Shown piece after piece: positions 11,172-21,911 of a DNA stretch of 64,000 nucleotides (its first letter is position 1; each line of letters begins with the position of its first letter). This DNA is from Pantoea ananatis LMG 2665 (lineage in GTDB: Bacteria > Pseudomonadota > Gammaproteobacteria > Enterobacterales > Enterobacteriaceae): positions 558,001-622,000 of the forward strand of contig NZ_JMJJ01000004.1 in NCBI RefSeq assembly GCF_000710035.2. The letters run 5' to 3'. The position numbers and the translations under genes are program-made. The notes below the pieces were generated by a model. The model saw only the letters and a program-made list of their open reading frames with translations, had not been told where the DNA came from and searched no databases.

Positions 11172-12152
11172 ATGTCTGACATCCTGTTATCGGTCATTAT
11201 TCCCACTTACAATGTTGAAAAATATATTGTCGAATGTGTGGATTCATTATTAAGACAAATTAGCGCGCCAAACGAAATTATCATTGTTAACGACAGTTCT
11301 ACCGATGGAACCGTGGCGTTAATTGAACAGCACTATGGCCATCTTCCTCAGGTGAAACTGATCACTATTGCCAACGGTGGCGCAGGTAATGCGCGTGATA
11401 AAGGCGTTGAGTTCGCTGAAGGGCAGTTCGTTTTCTTTTGCGACCCGGATGATGTGGTGCTGGAAGGATTCGTCAATGAGCTGGCCCAGGTTGTCGACAA
11501 TTATCCCGATACCGATTTATTTTGTTTTAATTCCAGCGCTTACCGCGAAGACAAACCGGACGTGACGTGGCCTAAAGTCAGGCATAACCTGACCGGCATT
11601 CAGAAGCCACAGGATGTCCTGCTAAGTTTGCTGCATAATGGCTCCTATACGTCGGCGGCCTGGAATTATGTGGTAAGAAAAACCGTTATCCAGCAGCATC
11701 ATTTGCGCTTCGTCGATCGCGTGCATGAAGATCACAAATTTACCTTATCGGTATTTATGCATTGCCAACAGGCATGGGTCACTCGCCAGACGTATTACAA
11801 ACAGCGTATCCGCGTTGGATCACTGACTAACAGCAGTAAAAGTCCTTCTTTTTTCGCCCAACGTTACAATGCGTTTATTGCTACCTATGACACCTTATGT
11901 TGTGCGCAGACCCAAAGTGAATTAAAAAAGGCGCTGGAAAAAGCTTACCTTATTCACTCCTTCCGTTTAATGATCTATCTGTCGCTCTACAATCAAACGC
12001 CTGTACCGGAATATGTGCTCAATGCGATTCGATATCTGGGGCGCCGAATTAAAGCCGGCAGCCTCAAAGAATGGCTGCTGCTTAACCGTCCGGAAACCTT
12101 CATTTTATTGCAAAGCCATAAAGTGAAGAAAGAACTCAAACGCGTTCCGTAA
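11172..12152 (+). CDS. Family 2 glycosyltransferase (exopolysaccharide type)
   Basis: Transfers a sugar from a nucleotide-sugar donor, probably onto a lipid-linked repeat unit at the inner membrane. The protein has 326 residues. It opens with the GT-A signature LSVIIPTYNVEKYIVECVDS, then VNDSSTDGT and the metal-binding DxD-like FFCDPDD near residue 94. The C-terminal half is variable, as usual for acceptor specificity. The next gene is a Wzx-like flippase, so the pair probably adds to an exopolysaccharide. I recall a wceO/wzx2 pair in stewartan synthesis of Pantoea stewartii as a likely homologue, but could not verify it. It is not part of the E. coli gene order here. Confidence 0.85.
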   Translation: MSDILLSVIIPTYNVEKYIVECVDSLLRQISAPNEIIIVNDSSTDGTVALIEQHYGHLPQVKLITIANGGAGNARDKGVEFAEGQFVFFCDPDDVVLEGFVNELAQVVDNYPDTDLFCFNSSAYREDKPDVTWPKVRHNLTGIQKPQDVLLSLLHNGSYTSAAWNYVVRKTVIQQHHLRFVDRVHEDHKFTLSVFMHCQQAWVTRQTYYKQRIRVGSLTNSSKSPSFFAQRYNAFIATYDTLCCAQTQSELKKALEKAYLIHSFRLMIYLSLYNQTPVPEYVLNAIRYLGRRIKAGSLKEWLLLNRPETFILLQSHKVKKELKRVP

Positions 12153-12235
12153 TTCCTAAAAATGGGACCTGATGTTGTTTGCACCTGAGCGAAATGAGAA
12201 GGTGAGACATGCAATGTGTATAAGGTTGTTGCGAC

Positions 12236-13537
12236 ATGGCAAAAGTGCTCGATAAAAGTTTAGTAGTGAATATCTTATCTTTGCTGGCGTACCGGGGAGC
12301 CTCGTTCCTGTTTCCGCTGGCGACGCTCCCCTATCTGGCGCGCGTGCTGGGGGTGGACCATATGGGGATTCTGGCGCTGGCGATTGCCTGCGTCCTTTAC
12401 TGCAGTACCATCTCCGACTGGGGATTCAATGTTTTTACCACTAAGGACATTGCCCATCACCGTGACGATAAGGCACGTGTTACCCAGCTTTTTTGGTCCA
12501 CCTTTAACGCCAAGCTGATGCTGTTACTGGTTACCAGCGGTACGTTACTCACTGCGACGTGGTTTAATCCGTCCTGGCATTCGCTGTTCTTTATTATTCT
12601 GGCCAACTGCACCACCTTAATCGGCTCACTGTTTTCGTTTGGCTGGTTAATGCAGGGCTTCGAAAAGCTGGGCAAAACCGCAGTGATTGCCACTTTTGGT
12701 AACTTTTGTGCCATTCCGCTCACGTTCCTACTGGTTAAAACGCCGGAAGATACCTGGCTGGCTGCGTTGATACCGGGCGCGGTATCGATCATCAATGCCA
12801 TCATTACGCTGAAGTTTGTGCTGGAAATGAAGGTGATTGGCGCGTATCGCTTTGAACCACGCGAAATCAAACAGCGCATTACCGACAGTGCCGATGTCTT
12901 TATTGCCATCGCAGGTGCCAATCTGTTTAACAGCGTAAACGTCGTGATTCTGGCGTCGTTTACCTCGCACTATATGGTGGGGATCTATAACGGTGCGGAC
13001 AGGCTGCGCAAGGCCGCCAACTCGGTGCCGGAGCAGATTGGTAGCGCGTTTTTCCCCCGCGTAAGCCACTTATTTGGGCGTGATAAAGCCGCCGCAGTGG
13101 CGGCGACGCGCAAAAGCCTGATGCTGTCATTTGCGTTGAGCCTGTCTATCGTGATCTTCACCTGGCTGTTTGCCGATGAGGTAGTCGCACTGCTGTTAGG
13201 GAAAGACTTCCTGCCGTCAGCGGATGTGCTGCGCGTCTTTGTACTCTGCTTCCTGTTTGGCAATATTGCCTATCCGGCGGGCCTGCAGATTTTGATTCCG
13301 CATGGACTGGCGCGGCAACGTATGATGGTAATGATGGTTGCGGGGGTGGTTAACGTCCCGGTGTGCTGTCTGCTGGCATGGAAGTTTGGGGCCATCGGTG
13401 CGGCCTGGTCGATGGTGCTGGCCGAGGTGCTGGTCTGTATTGGTATCTTCGGCATTATGGTGCGGCATAACATCTGGCGCGACTATGCTTTCCCGGACAG
13501 GCTAAATTCCCGTACAGCAAACGATTCCGTTGTGTAA
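12236..13537 (+). CDS. Wzx-like polysaccharide flippase (MOP superfamily)
   Basis: A 433-residue, multi-spanning inner-membrane protein of the polysaccharide export (PST/Wzx) branch of the MOP superfamily. It begins SLVVNILSLLAYRGASFLFP then LATLPYLARVLG, the usual Wzx N-terminus with arginine in the first helices, and has about 12-14 hydrophobic segments. It should flip undecaprenyl-linked repeat units to the periplasm. It lies 83 bases after the glycosyltransferase in the same direction, probably one transcript. No wzy or wzc is near, so it must serve a pathway encoded elsewhere. Confidence 0.85.
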   Translation: MAKVLDKSLVVNILSLLAYRGASFLFPLATLPYLARVLGVDHMGILALAIACVLYCSTISDWGFNVFTTKDIAHHRDDKARVTQLFWSTFNAKLMLLLVTSGTLLTATWFNPSWHSLFFIILANCTTLIGSLFSFGWLMQGFEKLGKTAVIATFGNFCAIPLTFLLVKTPEDTWLAALIPGAVSIINAIITLKFVLEMKVIGAYRFEPREIKQRITDSADVFIAIAGANLFNSVNVVILASFTSHYMVGIYNGADRLRKAANSVPEQIGSAFFPRVSHLFGRDKAAAVAATRKSLMLSFALSLSIVIFTWLFADEVVALLLGKDFLPSADVLRVFVLCFLFGNIAYPAGLQILIPHGLARQRMMVMMVAGVVNVPVCCLLAWKFGAIGAAWSMVLAEVLVCIGIFGIMVRHNIWRDYAFPDRLNSRTANDSVV

Positions 13538-13589
13538 GATCAAAACAACTTTAAACAGTCTCCCGACTTAGCGCCCCGCGATTTACTTT

Positions 13590-13622
13590 TGCGCCAGAGC
13601 ACCTTACCATTCTGGCGCACAA
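13590..13622 (+). terminator. Possible terminator after the flippase gene
   Basis: A 9-bp stem TGCGCCAGA / TCTGGCGCA with a 12-base loop, followed by a poor T-run. It sits between the flippase and pyrD and probably separates their transcripts. Confidence 0.4.
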
Positions 13623-13671
13623 TTTCCCGTGCACTGATTTTCACCATCGCTTCCGTCTTCCAGGAGAGTGC

Positions 13672-14682
13672 ATGTTTTACTCAATTGTCCGACCGGCGTT
13701 GTTCAGGCTCGATCCTGAACGTGCGCACCATCTCACCTTTCAGCAATTACGCTTTATGAGCGGCACGCCGCTGGAAATGATCATTCGCCAGCATTTACCC
13801 TCGCGTCCGGTTACCTGCATGGGGCTGACCTTCGACAATGCTCTTGGCCTGGCGGCGGGCCTGGATAAAAACGCCGAGTGTATTGATGCATTTGGGGCAA
13901 TGGGGTTCGGCTTTGTGGAGGTCGGAACAGTCACGCCGCGCGCGCAGGCGGGCAATGACAAGCCACGCATGTTTCGCTTAGTGGAAGCCGAAGGGATTAT
14001 TAACCGCATGGGATTTAATAATCTCGGCGTTGATAACCTGGTTGAAAACGTAAAAAAATCCCGCTTTAAAGGCGTACTCGGGATCAATATTGGCAAAAAT
14101 AAAGACACACCCGTGGAGCAGGGAAAAGACGATTATCTGATCTGTATGGAGAAGGTGTACGCGCACGCCGGTTATATCGCGATCAATATTTCATCACCCA
14201 ATACGCCGGGTTTACGCTCGTTACAATATGGTGAGGCGCTGGACGATCTGCTCATTTCCATAAAAGCCAAACAGAAAGATCTGGAAAAACGGCATCTCAA
14301 ATATGTGCCGGTGGCTGTTAAGATCGCGCCGGATCTTTCTGAAGACGAATTGATCCAGGTTGCCGACAGTTTAATACGTCACCAAATTGATGGTGTCATT
14401 GCGACCAATACCACGCTCGATCGTTCTCTGGTAAAGGGCCTGAAATATGGCGAAGAAATCGGTGGATTAAGTGGTCGTCCGGTACAGTCGCGCAGTACCG
14501 CCGTCATCCAGCGACTGTCGCAGGAGTTACAGGGAAGATTGCCCATTATTGGCGTAGGCGGTATTGATTCGCTTACTGCTGCGCGTGAAAAAATAGCAGC
14601 GGGCGCGACGTTGGTTCAAATTTATTCTGGCTTTATTTATAAAGGACCCGGTTTAATTAAAGATATCGTGACCCATATCTAA
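13672..14682 (+). CDS. pyrD: Dihydroorotate dehydrogenase (quinone), class 2
   Basis: Oxidises dihydroorotate to orotate on the inner-membrane face, passing electrons to quinone; the fourth step of pyrimidine synthesis. It has 336 residues, as in E. coli. The N-terminal amphipathic helices ([20 protein letters not shown]) bind membrane. The FMN/substrate motifs are [28 protein letters not shown], the catalytic-base region [11 protein letters not shown], and [15 protein letters not shown]. The ribosome-binding site CAGGAGAG precedes ATG. Own terminator downstream. Confidence 0.97.
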   Translation: MFYSIVRPALFRLDPERAHHLTFQQLRFMSGTPLEMIIRQHLPSRPVTCMGLTFDNALGLAAGLDKNAECIDAFGAMGFGFVEVGTVTPRAQAGNDKPRMFRLVEAEGIINRMGFNNLGVDNLVENVKKSRFKGVLGINIGKNKDTPVEQGKDDYLICMEKVYAHAGYIAINISSPNTPGLRSLQYGEALDDLLISIKAKQKDLEKRHLKYVPVAVKIAPDLSEDELIQVADSLIRHQIDGVIATNTTLDRSLVKGLKYGEEIGGLSGRPVQSRSTAVIQRLSQELQGRLPIIGVGGIDSLTAAREKIAAGATLVQIYSGFIYKGPGLIKDIVTHI

Positions 14683-14702
14683 GACATTCGCCATAATAAT
14701 GC

Positions 14703-14742
14703 GCCGGGGGGTTTATTTATCCCTCCGGCTCGTTTATATTTT
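14703..14742 (+). terminator. Terminator of pyrD
   Basis: Stem GCCGGGGGG / CCCTCCGGC with one wobble pair and loop TTTATTTAT, followed by CGTTTATATTTTG. Placed 20 bases after the pyrD stop. Confidence 0.6.
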
Positions 14743-14823
14743 GTCCTGTTGCACGATTTTTCAGCATGCATTTTTATTTTATGGATTTTTAGCTTTAGCG
14801 CAGCGGTAAATACAGGGCACATG

Positions 14824-15366
14824 ATGAAAATTAAACCCGATGACAAATGGCGTTGGTTCTACGACGCAGAGCACGACCGTATGATGCTCGATCTGGCTGA
14901 CGGTATGCTTTTTCGTTCCCGCTATGCACGTAAAATGCTGACCCCCGATGCTTTCACCGAATCCGGATTCTGTGTTGACGATGCGGCTCTTTATTTCACG
15001 TTCGAAGAGAAGTGTCGTCAAAGCCCGCTAAGCAGCGACCAGCGTGCCGAGCTGGTTTTAAATGCGCTGGTTGCCGCACGTTTCCTCAAGCCACTGATGC
15101 CGAAAAGCTGGCATTTCTCCGCGCACCGCCAGCCTATGCAGCCTGCGGTGGGTGAGATGGTGGCGGTGACGCTGGCGGACAGCGGCGAGCAGGCGCGTCT
15201 GCTGGTGGTTGAAAACGGTGATAATGCCGCACTCTGCTTACTGGCACAGCCCGCTCTGACGCTGGCGGGCAAGGGGATGGTGCTCGGCGATGCGATTAAA
15301 GTGATGAACGATCGGCTACAACCGCACCAGCAGGAAAAAACCACGCGCTATGCGCGCGCGGTGTAA
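14824..15366 (+). CDS. zapC: Cell division protein ZapC
   Basis: Cytoplasmic FtsZ-ring stabiliser that bundles FtsZ protofilaments. The start [20 protein letters not shown] gives 180 residues, equal to E. coli ZapC. An adjacent in-frame ATG three bases upstream, and a 24-codon open stretch before it, are less likely starts because CAGGG lies just ahead of the chosen ATG. Conserved segments include [20 protein letters not shown] and [15 protein letters not shown]. Position after pyrD and convergent with ycbX matches E. coli. Confidence 0.95.
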   Translation: MKIKPDDKWRWFYDAEHDRMMLDLADGMLFRSRYARKMLTPDAFTESGFCVDDAALYFTFEEKCRQSPLSSDQRAELVLNALVAARFLKPLMPKSWHFSAHRQPMQPAVGEMVAVTLADSGEQARLLVVENGDNAALCLLAQPALTLAGKGMVLGDAIKVMNDRLQPHQQEKTTRYARAV

Positions 15367-15367
15367 T

Positions 15368-16477
15368 TCAGATCACCTCGATATCGCTTGCAGGAATACA
15401 GCTGCAACTCAATATAGTGCCATCGTGACGGATGGCGCTTTGCTTTAAGGCGTTCACCTTTCCCGCAACCAGCGTTATTTTACAACTGCCGCACAGACCC
15501 GCCCGACACGAATAGGGGATGCGAAAGCCCTGGGCTTCAAGCTGCTCAAGTAAGACCTGCTGATTATCACCGCTGAAACGCTGGCCCTGCCAGGTGATGG
15601 TTACCTGCGCGGCGGGTTGCCGTTGCGGTTTCAGTGTTTCAGTCACCTCTCCTGGACCATAGGCGCGCGGCGACTGGCGTTTCAGTATCCTGACGGCGTC
15701 GCCAGCGCGAATAATACCGCTGTTGAGCGCGATCAGATTCAGGCCAAAATCAATGTCCCCGCTGCCGTCCTGCGCCGTACGAAAGCCCTGCAGCGTGGTC
15801 AAAGGTTGCCCCTCAGGATGCTTCTGACCACTTTCCACGCCAATCGTGGTAAAAACACAGCGGCTACAGGGTTTTGGAACGGCGAAATTAACCTGACCGA
15901 TAGCGATCTCCGCCCAGCTGTCTTCATCCCACGCAGGTGCGCCACTCACGACCAGGTTTGGCCTGAATTGTTCGATTCGCACGCTGGCGGGACAGCGCTG
16001 CTGTAAATCCTGCAGCGAAGCACTGTTCACGAGCAGGTAGGGATATCCATCGGCAAAGCCCAGTGGCACATCGGTAAAACGTTTGACGCGGCGTGAAGGC
16101 TGCGGTCCGACCCAGCGTAGCTGCACCGGTCGTGGAAAGAACGCACTCAGCCACTGGTTGATCGTCTCGGGTGCGATTCGTGAGGTAAACGTATTGCCCC
16201 AGACCTCCGTGGGCTGCTCAGCATGGGTAAAGTCGGCAAAACGAATGAGCGACTGGCTGCCGTCGGGGGCCTGTAAGAACAGACCGTCTGGCGTAATCGC
16301 CGGCGTGAACTGCACCATCTCCGGAAACTGACGCGCCGTAATAAAGGTTCCGTCAGGTTCGGTCACCATAAAGATACGGTCATAGGTTAACCCGCTACTG
16401 GCAGCCCAGGCATGTGAGACCTGCAACCCGCGCATGGATTTTACGGGATGGATAAATAAGCGGGAAAGCGTGATCAT
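15368..16477 (-). CDS. ycbX: MOSC / 2Fe-2S hydroxylated-nucleobase reductase YcbX
   Basis: Molybdenum-cofactor enzyme that with CysJ detoxifies N-hydroxylated base analogues. It has 369 residues, equal to E. coli. An N-terminal MOSC beta-barrel ([18 protein letters not shown]) and MOSC core with [11 protein letters not shown] are followed by a C-terminal plant-type ferredoxin domain. That domain's cluster cysteines are visible in [11 protein letters not shown] and ILSCSC. Its stop is two bases from zapC's end, so the two genes converge tightly. Confidence 0.95.
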   Translation of the reverse strand: MITLSRLFIHPVKSMRGLQVSHAWAASSGLTYDRIFMVTEPDGTFITARQFPEMVQFTPAITPDGLFLQAPDGSQSLIRFADFTHAEQPTEVWGNTFTSRIAPETINQWLSAFFPRPVQLRWVGPQPSRRVKRFTDVPLGFADGYPYLLVNSASLQDLQQRCPASVRIEQFRPNLVVSGAPAWDEDSWAEIAIGQVNFAVPKPCSRCVFTTIGVESGQKHPEGQPLTTLQGFRTAQDGSGDIDFGLNLIALNSGIIRAGDAVRILKRQSPRAYGPGEVTETLKPQRQPAAQVTITWQGQRFSGDNQQVLLEQLEAQGFRIPYSCRAGLCGSCKITLVAGKVNALKQSAIRHDGTILSCSCIPASDIEVI

Positions 16478-16586
16478 GAAAGTCTCCAGAAGCGGGCGCG
16501 CAAGACAAAAGAAGCTAACTTTATGACATAGGTCTGCGATTCGCTATAATGCGCAACAATTTTCTCAAGAGTAAAAAAGTGACGAT

Positions 16587-18701
16587 ATGAATTCTCTGTT
16601 TGCCAGCACGGCGCGTGGGCTCGAAGAGCTGTTAAAAAATGAGCTGGACGCGCTGGGCGCGCAGGATTTGCAAGTGGTACAGGGAGGCGTTCACTTCAAG
16701 GCCGATGACCGCGTAATGTACCAAAGCCTGATGTGGAGTCGTCTGGCTTCGCGTATTTTGCTGCCTCTGACCGAGGTCGGCGTTTACAGCGATCTCGATC
16801 TCTATCTGGGCGTGCAGGGCATTGACTGGCCCGCCATGTTCGGTAGCGACAAAACCTTCGTGGTGCACTTTAATGGCACCAACGATGAGATCCGTAACAG
16901 CCAGTTTGGCGCGCTGCGCGTCAAAGATGCGATTGTCGACAGTTTTACCCGTCGTAACCTGGCACGCCCGGACGTCGATCGTGAACAGGCCGATATTCGT
17001 ATTAACGTCTGGCTTGATGACGACCGCGCCAGTATAGCTCTGGACTTAAGCGGCAGTGCCCTGCATCAGCGCGGCTATCGTCAGCAAACGGGTCAGGCGC
17101 CGCTGAAAGAAAACCTGGCCGCAGCGATTGTGATGCGTTCAGGCTGGCAGCCGTCCACGCCGCTCATCGATCCGATGTGTGGTTCAGGCACGTTACTGAT
17201 CGAAGCTGCGCTGATGGCCTGCGACCGCGCGCCGGGTTTACTGCGTAACCAATGGGGCTTCACGGCATGGGCCGGTTTTAACGAAAGCCTGTGGCGCGAG
17301 GTCAAGAGCGATGCTCAGGCCCGTGCCCGTGCCGGGACGGCGGCGTGCCAGGCGCGCTTTTTTGGTTATGACAATAATGGACGGGTGCTGGAATGGGCAA
17401 AAGCGAATGCACGTCGTGCCGGCGTTTTTGAACTGTTCACCTTTGGCCAACAGGATTTGCTGAAGCTGCAGAATCCTCTTCAGACTGAGGTGACGGGAAC
17501 GGTGCTCAGTAACCCACCTTACGGTGAACGTCTTGAAAGTGAGCCTGCGCTTATTGCGCTGCACAGCCAGCTTGGCCGGTTGATGAAGCAGCACTTCGCC
17601 GGCTGGAATCTGTCGCTGTTTAGCGCATCGCCCGAACTACTGAGCTGTCTGCAACTGCGTGCCGACCGTCAGTTCAAAGCCAAAAATGGCCCGCTGGACT
17701 GTGTGCAGAAAAACTATCAGCTGTCGGCCAACAGCGCTGAGCGCGGTAATCAGATTGCTGAAGATTACGCGAACCGCTTGCGCAAAAACCTCAAGAAGCT
17801 GGATAAGTGGGCGCGCCAGGAAGGCATCGAGTGCTACCGCATTTATGACGCCGATCTGCCGGACTATAATGTGGCCGTGGATCGCTATGCGGACTGGGTG
17901 GTGGTGCAGGAATATGCGCCACCCAAAACCATCGACGCGAATAAAGCCCGTCAGCGCCTGTTTGACGTGATTAGTGCCACGCTGAGCGTGCTGGAGCTGC
18001 CGTCAAACCGCTTAATCCTCAAGACGCGCGAACGTCAGAAGGGCAAAGCGCAGTATCAAAAGCTGAGTGAGAAGGGCGACTATTTTGAAGTGCAGGAATT
18101 TAACGCCCGTTTCCTGGTGAACCTGACTGACTATCTGGATACGGGATTGTTCCTCGATCACCGTATTGCCCGCAAGATGCTGGGTCAGATGAGTCAGGGC
18201 AAGGATTTCCTGAACCTGTTTGCTTACACCGGCTCTGCCAGCGTGCATGCGGGTCTGGGCGGCGCACGCTCTACCACCACCGTGGATATGTCGCGTACCT
18301 ATCTGGAGTGGGCAGAGCGTAACCTGCGGCTGAACGGCCTCACCGGTCGTCAGCATCGCCTGCTGCATGCCGACTGCCTGAGCTGGCTGAACGAGAGCGA
18401 CGAAAATTTCGACCTGATCTTTATCGATCCGCCCACGTTCTCTAACTCAAAACGTATGGAAGAGAGTTTTGATGTGCAGCGCGATCATATGATGCTGATG
18501 CGTAACCTGAAACGGCTGTTGCGTAAAGGCGGTACTATCATGTTCTCGAATAATAAACGTGGTTTCAAAATGGATCTGGATGGCCTTAACGCATTGGGGC
18601 TCCAGGCTCAGGACATCACTCAGAAAACCCTGTCACAGGATTTTGCGCGTAATCGCCAAATTCATAACTGCTGGCTGATCACTCATGCTGGTAAGGAATA
18701 A
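16587..18701 (+). CDS. rlmKL: Fused 23S rRNA m2G2445 / m7G2069 methyltransferase
   Basis: Bifunctional enzyme modifying two guanines of helix 74 in 23S rRNA. It has 704 residues (E. coli 702). The N-terminal half (RlmL) has a THUMP domain (about 43-155), SAM site [16 protein letters not shown] and catalytic NPPYGERL. The C-terminal half (RlmK) has [17 protein letters not shown] and [12 protein letters not shown]. Start [20 protein letters not shown] matches the family. Followed after five bases by uup, so probably co-transcribed. Confidence 0.97.
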   Translation: MNSLFASTARGLEELLKNELDALGAQDLQVVQGGVHFKADDRVMYQSLMWSRLASRILLPLTEVGVYSDLDLYLGVQGIDWPAMFGSDKTFVVHFNGTNDEIRNSQFGALRVKDAIVDSFTRRNLARPDVDREQADIRINVWLDDDRASIALDLSGSALHQRGYRQQTGQAPLKENLAAAIVMRSGWQPSTPLIDPMCGSGTLLIEAALMACDRAPGLLRNQWGFTAWAGFNESLWREVKSDAQARARAGTAACQARFFGYDNNGRVLEWAKANARRAGVFELFTFGQQDLLKLQNPLQTEVTGTVLSNPPYGERLESEPALIALHSQLGRLMKQHFAGWNLSLFSASPELLSCLQLRADRQFKAKNGPLDCVQKNYQLSANSAERGNQIAEDYANRLRKNLKKLDKWARQEGIECYRIYDADLPDYNVAVDRYADWVVVQEYAPPKTIDANKARQRLFDVISATLSVLELPSNRLILKTRERQKGKAQYQKLSEKGDYFEVQEFNARFLVNLTDYLDTGLFLDHRIARKMLGQMSQGKDFLNLFAYTGSASVHAGLGGARSTTTVDMSRTYLEWAERNLRLNGLTGRQHRLLHADCLSWLNESDENFDLIFIDPPTFSNSKRMEESFDVQRDHMMLMRNLKRLLRKGGTIMFSNNKRGFKMDLDGLNALGLQAQDITQKTLSQDFARNRQIHNCWLITHAGKE

Positions 18702-18706
18702 GTTTC

Positions 18707-20626
18707 ATGTCATTGATTAGTATCCACGGCGCTTATCTGTCTTTTAGCGATGCGCCTCTGTTAGACAATACCGAACTGCATATCGAAGAAAATGAGCGCG
18801 TGTGTCTGGTTGGCCGAAACGGGGCGGGCAAATCCACACTGATGAAAATCATCAACGGCGAGCAGCCGCTGGATGACGGACGCATCATTTATGAAACCGA
18901 TCTGGTCGTGGCGCGGCTCCAGCAGGATCCGCCGCGCAATATCACCGGATCAGTTTATGATTTTGTGGCAGAGGGCGTCGAAGAGCAGGCGGAGCATCTT
19001 AAAGCCTACCATGCGATCTCGCACCAGGTGATGGACGATCCCAGTGATAAAAATCTCAATGAGATGGCGCGTCTGCAGGGCATCCTGGATCATCACAATT
19101 TGTGGCAGCTGGAAAGTCGTATCATGGACGTGCTGCAGCAGATTGGTCTGTCGCCGGACACAGAACTGTCGTCTCTGTCCGGTGGCTGGTTGCGTAAAGC
19201 CGCGCTGGGGCGTGCGCTGGTCAGTAATCCTCGCGTACTGATGCTGGACGAGCCCACCAACCACCTTGATATTGAAACGATTGACTGGTTGGAGACCTTC
19301 CTGAAAAGCTTCAGCGGCAGTATCGTCTTTATCTCTCACGACCGTTCTTTTATCCGTAATATGGCCACCCGTATTGTGGATCTGGACCGCGGCAAGCTGG
19401 TTTCCTGGCCGGGTAACTACGACGCGTATCTGGAAGGCAAAGAAGAAGCCCTGCGCGTTGAAGAGATGCAAAATGCTGAGTTTGACCGCAAGCTGGCACA
19501 GGAAGAAGTCTGGATCCGTCAGGGCATCAAAGCACGTCGAACCCGTAATGAAGGCCGCGTTCGGGCGTTAAAAGCCTTACGTCGCGAGCGTTCAGAACGC
19601 CGTGAAGTCATGGGCAAAGCCAATATGCAGGTCGGTGAAGCATCACGCTCCGGCAAAATTGTCTTTGAACTGGAAAACGTGGACTACGCGGTAGACGGCA
19701 AGCAGCTGGTGAAAGATTTCTCAGCCCAGGTGCAGCGCGGGGACAAGATCGCCCTGATTGGGCCGAACGGCTGTGGTAAAACCACGTTACTGCGTCTGAT
19801 GCTGCAACAGCTGAAGGCCGATCACGGTCGTGTGCACTCCGGGACCAAACTTGAAGTGGCCTATTTCGATCAGCACCGTGCGGAACTCGATCCCGATCGG
19901 ACCGTGATGGACAACCTGGCGGAAGGCAAACAAGAGGTGCTGGTCAATGGTAAACCGCGTCACGTGCTGGGCTATCTGCAGGATTTCCTGTTCCATCCTA
20001 AACGCGCGATGACGCCGGTCCGGGCGCTGTCGGGTGGGGAACGTAACCGCCTGCTGCTGGCGCGTCTGTTCCTGCGTCCCAGTAACCTGATGATCCTTGA
20101 TGAACCGACCAATGACCTTGATGTGGAAACGCTGGAGCTGCTGGAAGAGCTCATCGACGGTTACCAGGGCACCGTGCTGCTGGTCAGTCACGATCGTCAG
20201 TTCGTTGACAACACCGTAACCGAATGCTGGATTTTTGAAGGCAACGGCGAGATAGGGACCTTTGTCGGCGGCTATCACGATGCGCAGCAGCAGCGCGCAG
20301 CGTACAAACAGCAAAAGGTGCAGGGCTCAGCAAAGGGGACAAATAGTGCCCTCAAGCCTGCCGATGCGAAAAATGACGCTGCCAAACGTAACGCGAACAA
20401 ACTAAGCTATAACCTGACGCGTGAACTGGAACAGTTACCGCAAAAGCTGGAACAGTTAGAGGCGCGTATTGGCGAGCTTCAGGCCAAAATGAGTCATCCG
20501 GATTTTTTCAGTCAGCCACACGATAAAACGCAGCCGGTGCTTGATGAACTGGCTGACGTCGAACAGCAGCTGGAAACCGCCTTTGCGCGTTGGGAAGAGC
20601 TGGAATCAATGAGAAACGGCGCATAG
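18707..20626 (+). CDS. uup: ABC-F family ATPase Uup
   Basis: Soluble tandem ABC-F ATPase linked to ribosome function and to avoidance of transposon precise excision in E. coli. It has 639 residues (E. coli 635). Two ATPase cassettes: Walker A GRNGAGKST and GPNGCGKTT, signatures LSGGWLRKAAL and LSGGERNRLLL, Walker B LMLDEPTNHLD and LILDEPTNDLD-type. The linker is rich in charged residues, and a C-terminal coiled coil (LEQLPQKLEQLEARIGELQ) is the DNA-binding domain. In frame with the rlmKL-uup-pqi gene string. Confidence 0.96.
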   Translation: MSLISIHGAYLSFSDAPLLDNTELHIEENERVCLVGRNGAGKSTLMKIINGEQPLDDGRIIYETDLVVARLQQDPPRNITGSVYDFVAEGVEEQAEHLKAYHAISHQVMDDPSDKNLNEMARLQGILDHHNLWQLESRIMDVLQQIGLSPDTELSSLSGGWLRKAALGRALVSNPRVLMLDEPTNHLDIETIDWLETFLKSFSGSIVFISHDRSFIRNMATRIVDLDRGKLVSWPGNYDAYLEGKEEALRVEEMQNAEFDRKLAQEEVWIRQGIKARRTRNEGRVRALKALRRERSERREVMGKANMQVGEASRSGKIVFELENVDYAVDGKQLVKDFSAQVQRGDKIALIGPNGCGKTTLLRLMLQQLKADHGRVHSGTKLEVAYFDQHRAELDPDRTVMDNLAEGKQEVLVNGKPRHVLGYLQDFLFHPKRAMTPVRALSGGERNRLLLARLFLRPSNLMILDEPTNDLDVETLELLEELIDGYQGTVLLVSHDRQFVDNTVTECWIFEGNGEIGTFVGGYHDAQQQRAAYKQQKVQGSAKGTNSALKPADAKNDAAKRNANKLSYNLTRELEQLPQKLEQLEARIGELQAKMSHPDFFSQPHDKTQPVLDELADVEQQLETAFARWEELESMRNGA

Positions 20627-20642
20627 TCATTAAGGGGCGGGG

Positions 20643-21911
20643 ATGTGTTCAGCAGAGAAAACGAACGCGTGGATGCTCTGTCCACAGTGCGACTTAATGG
20701 TAAAACTGCCGGCCATTCCCGTTGGCAGCCGAGCGTCCTGTCCGCGCTGCCATACCTCCCTGACCGTCAACTGGTCGGAGCCGCGTAAGCGTCCGACCGG
20801 TTACGCGCTGGCCGCGCTGTTTATGCTGGTGCTTGCCAATCTGTTTCCGTTTATCACCATGAAAGTCGCCGGGCTGTCCAGTCAGATCAGCCTGATGCAA
20901 ATCCCCAGGGTGATGGTGGCCGACGATTACGCCAGCCTGGCCACACTGTTCCTGTTGTTTGTCCAGGGAATTCCCGCCTTTTGTATGATCACCATTGTCC
21001 TGCTGGTCAATCAGGTGAAAATGCCCGTCAGCCTGAAACTGGGCCTGGCGCGTATCCTTTTTCATATGCGCAACTGGGGAATGGCAGAAATCTTCATGGC
21101 CGGGGTGCTGGTCAGTTTCGTCAAGCTCATGGCCTATGGCGAAATTGGCCTCGAAACCAGCTTCTGGCCCTGGTGTCTGTTTTGCCTTTTGCAACTGCGC
21201 GCATTTCAGTGCCTGGATCGCCGCTGGCTGTGGGATCGTATTGAAGCGATGCCGTCTTTACCCCATGCGCCCCAGGCAGGCGTAAGCGGATTAAGCCAGG
21301 GCCTGCGCTCCTGTCCGTGCTGCACTGCGGTGTTACCTGTGACACAGCGGGAATGTCCGCGCTGCGGCGTGGTTGCCGATGCCCGCCGTAAACACAGCCT
21401 GCAGTGGACACTGGCGCTGCTGATAACCTCCGTTATGCTTTATGTGCCCGCCAATCTGCTGCCGATTATGATTACCGAAACGCTGGGATCGGCGATGCCC
21501 TCGAACATCATGGCCGGGGTAATTTTACTTTGGGGCGATGGATCTTATCCGGTCGCGCTGGTGATTTTTATCGCCAGTATTATGGTTCCGTCTCTGAAGA
21601 TGCTGGCGATTGGCTGGCTGTGCTGGGATGCCAGCGGACGCGGGCAGCGCGACAGCCATAAAATGCACCTGATCTATGAGGTGGTTGAGTTTGTTGGGCG
21701 TTGGTCAATGATCGACGTCTTTGTGATTGCCGTGCTCTCCGCGCTGGTGCGTATGGGACAGTTAATGAAAGTGTATCCGGCATGGGGAGCGGTGTTGTTT
21801 GCGCTGGTGGTGATATTGACCATGATTGCAGCAATGACGTTTGACCCGCGCTTAACTTGGGATCGTGCTGGTGAGAAAAATATGAAGGAGCCGCATCTTG
21901 ACGGAAAATAA
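20643..21911 (+). CDS. pqiA: Intermembrane transport protein PqiA
   Basis: Inner-membrane component of the PqiABC lipid/membrane-stress transport system. It has 422 residues. It holds two copies of a zinc-ribbon plus four-helix module: CPQCDLMVKLPAIPVGSRAS then CPRCHTSLTVNW, and CPCCTAVLPVTQRECPRCGV. Conserved membrane motifs such as MAEIFMAGVLVSFVKLMAYG and SMIDVFVIAVLSALVRMG are clear. It starts 16 bases after uup and its end overlaps the TTG start of pqiB by 14 bases, so the pqi genes are translationally coupled. Confidence 0.96.
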   Translation: MCSAEKTNAWMLCPQCDLMVKLPAIPVGSRASCPRCHTSLTVNWSEPRKRPTGYALAALFMLVLANLFPFITMKVAGLSSQISLMQIPRVMVADDYASLATLFLLFVQGIPAFCMITIVLLVNQVKMPVSLKLGLARILFHMRNWGMAEIFMAGVLVSFVKLMAYGEIGLETSFWPWCLFCLLQLRAFQCLDRRWLWDRIEAMPSLPHAPQAGVSGLSQGLRSCPCCTAVLPVTQRECPRCGVVADARRKHSLQWTLALLITSVMLYVPANLLPIMITETLGSAMPSNIMAGVILLWGDGSYPVALVIFIASIMVPSLKMLAIGWLCWDASGRGQRDSHKMHLIYEVVEFVGRWSMIDVFVIAVLSALVRMGQLMKVYPAWGAVLFALVVILTMIAAMTFDPRLTWDRAGEKNMKEPHLDGK

